DNA from: Lunularia cruciata
Taxonomy: Eukaryota; Streptophyta; Marchantiopsida; Lunulariales; Lunulariaceae
Reading direction: 5' to 3'
DNA: 64,000 nt
NCBI GenBank assembly: GCA_948567375.1
Contig: OX419758.1
Location: forward strand, 68,019,001-68,083,000
Below, piece by piece: positions 56,539 through 64,000 of this stretch. Within the stretch, counting starts at the first letter, position 1; the number at the start of each line of letters is the position of its first letter. The translations under genes were made by a program, and so were the position numbers. A model generated the notes under the pieces. It was given only the letters and a program-made list of their open reading frames with translations, was not told the origin of the DNA and ran no database searches.

Positions 56539-57949
56539 TTACCACTTGATTGCTTCTTGATACTCTCCAACAAAGAGTACTAATTTTCTAGGTAATGACT
56601 CAATCTTCTCTGTTTGACCATTAGATAACTCTACTTTGTCATTCTCATCCTTCTCTAGTTTCATCCCAACCTTATTGCAAAAGAGCGAGATAAGAAATTC
56701 TTTGTTTGCTTTGGGATCTATCAATTACTCTCATCAAATCATCTTCTAAGACTCCTTTTACAACAATTAGTTATGCATTTATCTTCCTCCATCTTTGCAC
56801 ACCCGTCCTCCTCCTCCCCCATGCACTTTTACTCTTCTTCACTAAGCCAATAAGGCCACAAGGTACATTTACTAGTGATCTTTGTTTCTGATGAGATTTC
56901 ATCATTTTCCTCTTTGATTCGTCTCTCCATGTGGTTCAAAGGTTGCCTATATGGAGGTCGAGGGCCTCTAGGATGACAAGCATGACAATTGATGGCTATG
57001 TGCCCAACTCGGCCAAAATTGTAATATTGTTGTTCTACTCAACCTCCTTCTCCTCATGGGACTCCTTCTCTCCTTTCTTTGATCTATCCTTGTTCTCCTT
57101 GGAAGGCACTTGCTCCTCAATCTCGAAACCAAATGTTGCCAAATTCCATAGGAATTGTTCCATCAAAATGTTGTGTCTCAACTTGATAGTTTTGCATCGG
57201 GGTTACTCCTTTACCTCCTCCAAGCACCCTGCTATTCTTTGAGTGAAAGCAATGGCTTCAAAAATAGTGTGAGGATTTTGTACCATTATCTCTGGGCAAA
57301 TCTGCTCTTGTAATCCCCTTTTGACATTATCAAGAGTTTTTTTGGACTCATATCAGTTATCACAACTTATAGATCAAGAAATGCATCCATGTACTCTTAT
57401 ATGTTATTCTTCTACCTCAACCCTCGGAGTCTAGTTTAAGCCATATGCATGGAATCCACAGATTGAAAATTCTTGAGCAAACCTTCTTGCATGGTTTTCC
57501 AAGTGATCTCTCTCCCTTCTACCAGCAATGATTGTTCCCAAGCATCATACCATGTGAGCGCTTTATCGGTCAAGTACTCACATGCAAACACACCTAAAGA
57601 ATGGTCAATGATCTCAATTGTGAACAATTGAAGGTATTAATTTATTCTTGAAGTCCAATTTTCTACTACTCCCATCGATCCCTTATAAGGCTAGATGTTG
57701 CATGTCTTTTTCATGCATAATAACAATGTGGCTTGGTTGTTGATTAGGGTCAATGTCATTGGCATGAGTGACTCTCCAAGTACTTCAATTGCTAGTGTTG
57801 GTTGTTGAGATGGTTCACCTTCTTGCATTAATTGATCATTTTTGAAGGTACATACTTGATTTTGCAATTCCTCAATGGTCATCTTGATCTCTCAAAACTT
57901 GTTCAACATCCCATGCATTCTGCATCAACTCGTGCAATTGCGGATCCAT
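56539..57949 (-). pseudogene. Element H2 gag and protease
   Basis: Gag starts at ATG 57949-57947 (MDPQLHELMQ), equivalent to the H gag start. Later parts include ITWKTMQEGLLKNFQSVDSM (57436-57627). The zinc knuckle near 56990-57030 has lost two cysteines (YYNFGRVGHIAINC). Protease remnant DPKANKEFLIS is at 56539-56724. Confidence 0.78.
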
Positions 57950-58544
57950 GATTCATACACACGGCCAATGTTCAATTGCTACTTCCTTCTTCAATGGACA
58001 GTTAATATGATCACTTGGGAAGGAACACAAACTATTGGGACTACCATTGTGATCTCAAAGGCTATCACTCATTGATAATATTCCTCACCAAAATTGTGGA
58101 CTACAAAATCCCTAAACATCAATTTTCATCTAACCACATAATGGATTTCTACTTGTGTGTTGAAAGGGGGAGGATTTAGTATATTCAGATCCATAACATC
58201 ATAACAAAATGTAGATTGTCAAATTCCACTCTTTGTCATATACCATCACAAGTAGAATCATCGGGTTTGGTGAATTCATCACTTTGTCGATGAACTCTAC
58301 TCCAAAATGATAAACAAGATGCTTTCATTTTCTCACATTGGATATAATTAATCTTGATGTGGAATGGATTCAAGAATGGAAAGTTGGGTGCATGAAATTG
58401 TCCTCTATGCATCTCAATCCCATCCTTTATCTAAAACACCCCCAAAGTCTAACAATTGCACTATGTTTTCTCCTTCAAAATTACTCAATTTCAGTAGCAT
58501 GTGTTCTTGCAAGAGGAGTGATCCACTCTCTTGGATTAAAACAC

Positions 58545-58559
58545 CGGCTCTAATACCAT
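58545..58559 (-). promoter_or_regulatory. Primer-binding site of element H2
   Basis: The minus strand reads TGGTATTAGAGCCGG next to the 5' LTR, one change from the initiator-Met complement. Confidence 0.88.
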
Positions 58560-59154
58560 TGCAATATCCTGAGGACATGAGAACTCTCCAAGAAGAGATA
58601 CAAGAGAAAACACAACCTTCACATTCAATACTCCAATGCCTAAAAGGAGCACCTTCTTTTTATTATATAGCAAAGAGGATCCCCTCAAAGGAAGCTTCAC
58701 CCTTGGATCAGATGCATGAATTGGTGCATGTCAACAAGCTCCACCCTTAGATTAGTTGCATGGATGGGTGATATGTCGGTCTTTGTCCTATATAGTTGGT
58801 CAAAGAGGTTTGATTGGAGGGAATCTTTATGGAATCTTCATGTATGAATCCTAAAATTACATGGATGAGGTACCATTGGAAAGCTCTCAACAAGATAAAA
58901 AATGGAGGGGAGAAGGTATGCCTATTCCCTTGAGGAAATGAAATTGGTCTATTTTTTAGACCTAATTCATCTATTTAGGCCCCCAAAATTAGCTCACAAG
59001 TTTCAAACTATTTTCAACTTTTACACTATTAGTAGAAGTACTCCTTTGGTGATATCTCTATCTGATCTATCTAGCACATCATGTATAAAATCCTTCTAGA
59101 TGTTACCAAGTCAATTGTCAACTCTAGATAATATGTCTAACTATTGGTATTATA
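58560..59154 (-). repeat. 5' LTR of element H2
   Basis: 595 bp, TGCAATATCC...TTATA, pairing with 52888-53469. Confidence 0.88.
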
Positions 59155-59765
59155 CCTCCCCACCTTGAGCTTCCAAAGGGGTATGTCACATCTATAGATT
59201 CTATGTATCCTTGGAGTACCAATAGGATCCAAATTTTGTCACATGCTTCTTATACATTGCCCTTGCAAAGTATATTCTCCATTCCTCTACTAGGAGATTC
59301 ATTGGTGGCATTTGGTATAATCTGCTCTTGTATTGCCTATCAAACAACTTACCTTCTCCACACGATTCCTCCTTCCTTGACTTTCCTATCATGTCAAAGA
59401 GCTTTTGGCAGGAGTATTATGGAGTCTTTGGTGATATCATCAAACGAAGGACATTTGAGTGTGTGACGGGGGATTTGGCACATAGATGTATATCTCTACC
59501 GATCTCGTGTGGAGGGGTAGGCTTATTATCTATGGAGGAGACAGCACCTATAGCATTTTTGGGTAGTTGTGTTCTCTCTGCACTCCTACTTTCTTCTTGT
59601 TTTGTGGTTGCTGATAGGCTAGTTTTGGAGACTTATGTGACTGAGGTGGAAGAGGGATCCTTTTCTCTCCATGTGTTATTGCAATAGACAAGATATGGTC
59701 TATCTCCACAAGCACTGGAGGACCTTCCATCCTTTGCTTCACTACCATCGGATTGGACCAAAGGT
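59155..59765 (+). pseudogene. LINE, thumb and post-RT part (continuation after H2)
   Basis: The plus strand resumes with LELPKGYVTSIDSMYPWS and ends its best open stretch (59328-59687) with LPISCGGVGLLSMEETAPIA, a block conserved after the RT in this plant LINE family, then LSPQALEDLPSFASLPSDW. It stops near 59765, where copia sequence begins. Confidence 0.85.
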
Positions 59766-61085
59766 TTGTAATTTTCCTTGATGGAGCAACAATGTTTGGA
59801 TGCATTGCTTATGTTCATATTCAACAAGAACAAAGGACAAAATTAGATCCCAAATCTAGAAAATGTACATTCTTGGGATATGAGAAGGATACAAAGTGAT
59901 ATAGATTATAGGATCTAGAAACAGGTTGTCTTGTTGTGAGTAGGGATGTAGTTTTTAATGAGACTAGTACGATAGAGACTATTATTATAGCAAAAGAAAG
60001 AAAAAACAAATTCAGTTAGATTTTGTTAAGATAGGCATCAATCTTGGAAATGAAAATATCTCATCTCTTGTAGATCTACCACATGAACCAGTAGAAGAGC
60101 AAAGTCCATAAGTGATTCAATGGCATTGTGCAATGGAAGAGGAGATGAAGTCTTTAGCCAAAAAACAAATTGGAGACTTGAAAATTTGCATATGGGAAAG
60201 AAGGCAATTGGTTGCAGATGGATATTTTGGAGAAAGGAAGGACTTCCAAAATCAGGTGGAGATTGATACGAAGCAAGGCTTGTAGCAAAGGGTTATAGCC
60301 AAAAAAGAAGGTATTGACTTTAATGAGATTTTTTCACCAATGGTAAAAATCTCTTCAATTTTTGCACTATTGGCAATAGTTGCATTGCATAACTTTGAAT
60401 TGGAGCAACTAAATGTTACAACTACTTTTTTACATGGAGAATTGGAGGAGAAGATTTACATGTATCAACCTAAAATTTCTATGCTACCAAGGAACAAGAA
60501 CCTAGTTTGCAGGTTACAAAAGTCTTTATATGGACTAAATCAAAGTCCAAGACTTTAATACATGGAATTTGATGCTTTCATGTTGAAGCATGGATATAAC
60601 AGAAGTGAGTCAAATTTTTATGTGTACCTCAAGAAGGTATGTGGACCTAGAGTATTTGATTTAATCATCTTGGTACTATATGTGGATGATATGTTGATTG
60701 CTATGGAGGGTATGGTTGAGGTGGAGAAATTGAAAGCACAACTTGGTAAGGACTTTGATATGAAAGACTTGGGTTCTTCAAAGAGGGTGCTTGGGATTGA
60801 AATCCACCGGGACAAGAGCAAGGGAAAGTTATGGATATCTCAAAGGAGATATTTGGAAATTTTACTTGCTTGTTTTGGCATGGAGAATGCAAAATTGGTG
60901 AACACTCCACTGGCAAGTCATTTTAGGATATCATTGGAGCAATGTTCATCAAATGAGAAGGAGAAAAGTAATGTCAAATATTCCTTATGCTAGTGCTCTT
61001 GGGAGTTTTAATGTATGCTATGGTCTGCACTAGACCAGACATCTCATATGCTATGAGTATGATGAGTAGATGCGGGGAAAATCCA
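59766..61085 (+). pseudogene. LTR-less copia fragment C3 (integrase tail to RNase H start)
   Basis: The plus strand starts in the copia integrase tail (MFGCIAYVHIQQEQRTKLDP, FLGYEKD), continues through the linker and RT (YGLNQSPRL, LVLYVDDMLIAMEG, SSKRVLGIEIHRDKSKGK; 60340-60993), and ends just after YAMSMMSR and ENPW near 61085. The catalytic YVDD is intact. Both ends are internal to pol, no LTRs are present, and LINE sequence lies on both sides. Confidence 0.88.
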
Positions 61086-61990
61086 TGGTCTCTTACTTGA
61101 CTCATCCATTCCTTGGGCCACTAGAGCACGTCTTTGTTCTTGCTCCTGCAAGTGTGTAGGCTCTTGAATCCTAGCTCGACCGTGCATTAGGGCATTCCAA
61201 CTCACTCTCGCCACTTTTTCTACAACAATGAGGTCCCGCCTAGGTTTGGTCCACCTATATGCATCTTTGTTACTCACTTGTAAGTGTGGTTATACATTAG
61301 ATGCAATAGCGATCCATATGACACAGTGTCCTTATGGAGGACAAAGGATAGGTACCCATGATGCCATCAGGAATATAATGTTTGATATGGCATGAGAGAG
61401 TGGATACCTTGCTTGGAGCGAGCCTTCATATTCTTTGCAGACAACATATGTCAGAGCATACTTATACTTGGTCCAAGTTGATCAGGTGATAGTGGCAAAT
61501 GTTGTGGTTAAAGACCTATGCGTGATGCAATTTTGGAGGGAGTGATTACTCATCCTCTTGGATGTGCGATGAGCAGAGCCATAGCAGCATGCAAGGTCTC
61601 CAAGTATATGGGTAGGCAATGAGGTCACCTCTTCATTCCTTTAGCCTTGGAGTTATATGGAATGATGGACACGACGTTCAACACATTTGTCAAGGAGTGC
61701 ATGAGAGCTTATCATATTAGATGCCAAGAGGTATAGGTCTCACTCTCATACTTTGTAGCTTACCTTAGACAACATGTATCCATTGCTCTAGAGAGAGCAT
61801 TGGCTAGCAATCCATAGGAGAACAATCTCTAGACATTACAACTTGCATAGCTCGAATATCTTAGGTGTGGTAAGGCAAATTTATCATATCAATACTATCT
61901 GGACCTAGCCCCATTCTACCTCATCTATCTCTCCCTTGTCCGGGTTGATGGGGTCTCCCCTTCCTTTGTGTGTTCTATGTGGTTGCATTT
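61086..61990 (+). pseudogene. LINE, C-terminal domain (continuation after C3)
   Basis: The plus strand shows MRSRLGLVHLYASLLLTCKC followed by GYTLDAIAIHMTQCPYGGQR and IGTHDAIRNIMFD, a cysteine/histidine motif region (CxC, HxxxC) followed by a nuclease-like C-terminal domain (IPLALELYGMMD; VAYLRQHVSIALERALAS). This order is typical of the end of this LINE family. Stops are scattered. Confidence 0.82.
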
Positions 61991-64000
61991 TTACCTATGA
62001 AATGAGGTATAAAGAATTGAAAATAGCACCAAGTGTGAAACAACTATGATCGGATGAACCCACGTGCGAAACTAGAAAGATGGGAAGACCTCACACCGTA
62101 CAAGGATAAAGACCCCGAGTACATGTGTGTGAAGTAATGTGTGTGACAAGATTACTGTTAATCTTTCAGCCGTATCTTTAAGGTATCTTTCAACGCCCCC
62201 TAAGTCCCCCTAGGACAAATGCAAGTCATGTGTTAGTATTAGTCTTTCAAGGGTATCTTTCAGCGCCCTTAGGTGGGGCATTGTAAGATTACCCCTCAGG
62301 TTATGTGGGGTAGGTGCTGGGAAGTGATATGACGATGTCGGCGAATTTCTCCTCCTCTCTCATCCTGGTTTGAGATAAATTTCATTTTATTCGACCATTT
62401 GAACTTGTCAACTACTCCTCTGCTCAACACAGTCTGTTAAAATGGACGACACACGGGCGAAATTTAAGGATAACTCTAGAGTTTCCTAAGCTTGTCCTGT
62501 AAGGGTAAACCAATATATAGAGCATATTCGATGCTCTTTTAATGTACATGGTAAGTTATGCCTTTCACATGTCAATATGTTGTAAGATGATAATTTGTAT
62601 ATACTGGTAAAGTGGGGATAGATTACAAATTAGATGCAGTGATCTCGGTAATAAGTGAAAAATCTAATATTGAAATTCAGAATGCCACAAAACAATATGT
62701 CGAGATTGAATCATTTGAAAAACTTTCCGCAGCTATTTTAACTGCATGCGTAATATAATTCTTTTTTAATATAGTATTAATTTCCACAACACGAAATCGA
62801 AAGTTGTACTTTCTGAAATGGACGCGTTCACCTTGACCAATATTATCGACCCTTTGGACATTGAATTTCTATCCTCTGGTAACTCATTCAATACTATCAT
62901 CTATTACAAATACCTCCAGATGAAGAGAAAATGATCGTCATCCCCTTGCCGAGAAACAAATCTAATCAACAAATAAATTTCTTCATGAATTATCGTATGG
63001 ACCAATTTTCTAAGTGGTATATTTCTTCAGTTACTAATTTATTCAAACCAGTCCACTAACTGATATACACACTTATTCTGTGGGAAGCTTAAAAGAATCT
63101 CCGATGGTGTATCGAACAAATTTAGTCTCCTGTGCTACTCACTTTTTTATATATATGTTTCTCCAAATATCGTTTCGGCATAAATATATGACCAAACCGA
63201 TGCGTTCCTGTTCCAAGTTCACAGCGCACGAAAACGGGATTCACCCAGTGGTCCAGACTAGGTTTGAATCCCTTAGTCTGGGAGGACGAAGGTTCAGAAC
63301 ATCCCTCCTTGTGACATCCGTGCCTTGCCTTATCGCACAACTTCACTTATTTCACTGTTGATGTCAATTTCGCTTCAGAGCTAGGTGGTCTGATTGTCCT
63401 GTTCACCTCGTGTAAGTTGAGGCTCAACTCTTGAGGGAACAGTGCTCTTCCCTAGACGGCTAAAGTTGTTCACTCTTTCCCACCCGGCTCGAATGATGGT
63501 TTACTTCCTGACATGCGAATTTTCGGCCAAAAACAACCAGTTCTGCTTTGATGAATTCAACAAATAAGTCCCCCATATCTTTCGACGAAAGCTTTGGACA
63601 GCAAGTTAAGGTTCTTCTCGAACTTAGGTCAGACACCGTACTCTTCAATGACAAGTGTAGAGTTTCGCATTTACCAGTTCTTTACCACTCATCTCTAGGT
63701 GTAATGTAAGCTCAAAACGGGGAATTTAAAGCAGTTCTATGACAATTGCTTATCTTGCATGTTGCCCATGGTCGGTAAGGTGAGTACATGGTCTATGTCA
63801 GAAGAGATGACGTATACGCCACATAGTTGTGACGAGCAGAAAAACCTTGTGCCGCTATTCAATAGTGAAGGCTAAGCACCTGAATAGAACATCAAACGAC
63901 CGAGACCCAGAACAAGACAAACGGCATGTTGTGAATGGAGAGAATGCAGTAGGTCTAAACGGAGACTCTCAAAAAGTATGATCACATGCAAAAAGATGCA
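61991..64000. other. Gene-less stretch to the window end
   Basis: No family recognised on either strand. A short duplicated motif (TATCTTTCA-CGCCC) occurs near 62184 and 62255. An 8-bp perfect hairpin (CCAGACTA/TAGTCTGG) lies at 63253-63281. Frames at 63080-63361 and 63460-63654 show no motif. Confidence 0.45.

Larger units (their letters stand above)
52888..59154 (-). mobile_element. Ty3/gypsy chromovirus H2 (relative of H), inserted in the LINE
   Basis: 6267 bp between LTRs 52888-53469 and 58560-59154, flanked by ACTCC (52883-52887) and CCTCC (59155-59159), a target duplication with one mismatch. Removing it restores the LINE frame as ITP followed by HLELPKGY. Its order and proteins parallel element H, but the LTRs lack the 155-bp doubling. 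It is heavily mutated. Confidence 0.9.

Noticed and set aside
61044-61277. 78-codon minus-strand frame
   Set aside because: It overlaps the plus-strand LINE C-terminal domain and the copia C3 end, which explain the sequence better.
63241-63290. tRNA or SINE promoter (GGTTTGAATCC resembles a B box, CCCAGTGGT an A box)
   Set aside because: The spacing between the boxes is far too short, and no cloverleaf can be formed; only a small hairpin remains.

Overview
This is nuclear DNA from a land plant. The evidence is an NBS-LRR-style leucine-rich repeat array, chromodomain-bearing Ty3/gypsy and Ty1/copia LTR retrotransposons primed from initiator-Met tRNA, a plant-type LINE, a captured lipid-transfer-protein-like exon and a short plastid atpA insert. 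The heavy, decayed transposon load suggests a large genome such as a fern, other seed-free plant or gymnosperm; that placement is inference. I see no certainly intact host gene.

Layout. 1-2605: 3' part of an LRR gene of near-identical 144-bp units, broken by a 319-bp tandem duplication and later mutations. About 2903-26742: one old minus-strand copia element (C1), exploded by later insertions. These are a solo LTR (3885-4635), a minus-strand chromovirus H (4656-16906) that itself holds a plus-strand chromovirus N (8588-14222), and a second N-family element N2 (18606-24289) that carries about 95 bp of plastid atpA. Nearly all junctions have matching 5-bp target-site duplications (TSDs). With the inserts removed, C1 is about 5.1 kb, a normal copia length.

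26743-31350: a repeat family with 0.6-kb inverted arms around a LINE fragment, plus a copy of the leader of a small host gene family. 32259-39904: a second minus-strand copia (C2) with perfect TSDs. It is split by an N solo LTR that contains an H-type solo LTR, and it carries an opposite-strand nsLTP-like sequence in its 5' leader. 39905-45100: AT-rich, nearly empty. 45100-51150: two decayed minus-strand paralogues of a C2-domain-like protein, with shared leader introns, minisatellites and degenerate tandem repeats. 51250-61990: a plus-strand LINE, split first by an H-type chromovirus (H2, 52888-59154) and then by an LTR-less copia fragment (59766-61085). 62000-64000: nothing recognisable.

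The genes here do not form a pathway. The window is mainly a record of transposon insertion order: N landed in an H element, and an H LTR landed in an N LTR, so the two families were active over overlapping periods. Stop codons, frameshifts and lost catalytic residues show that no element here is autonomous now.
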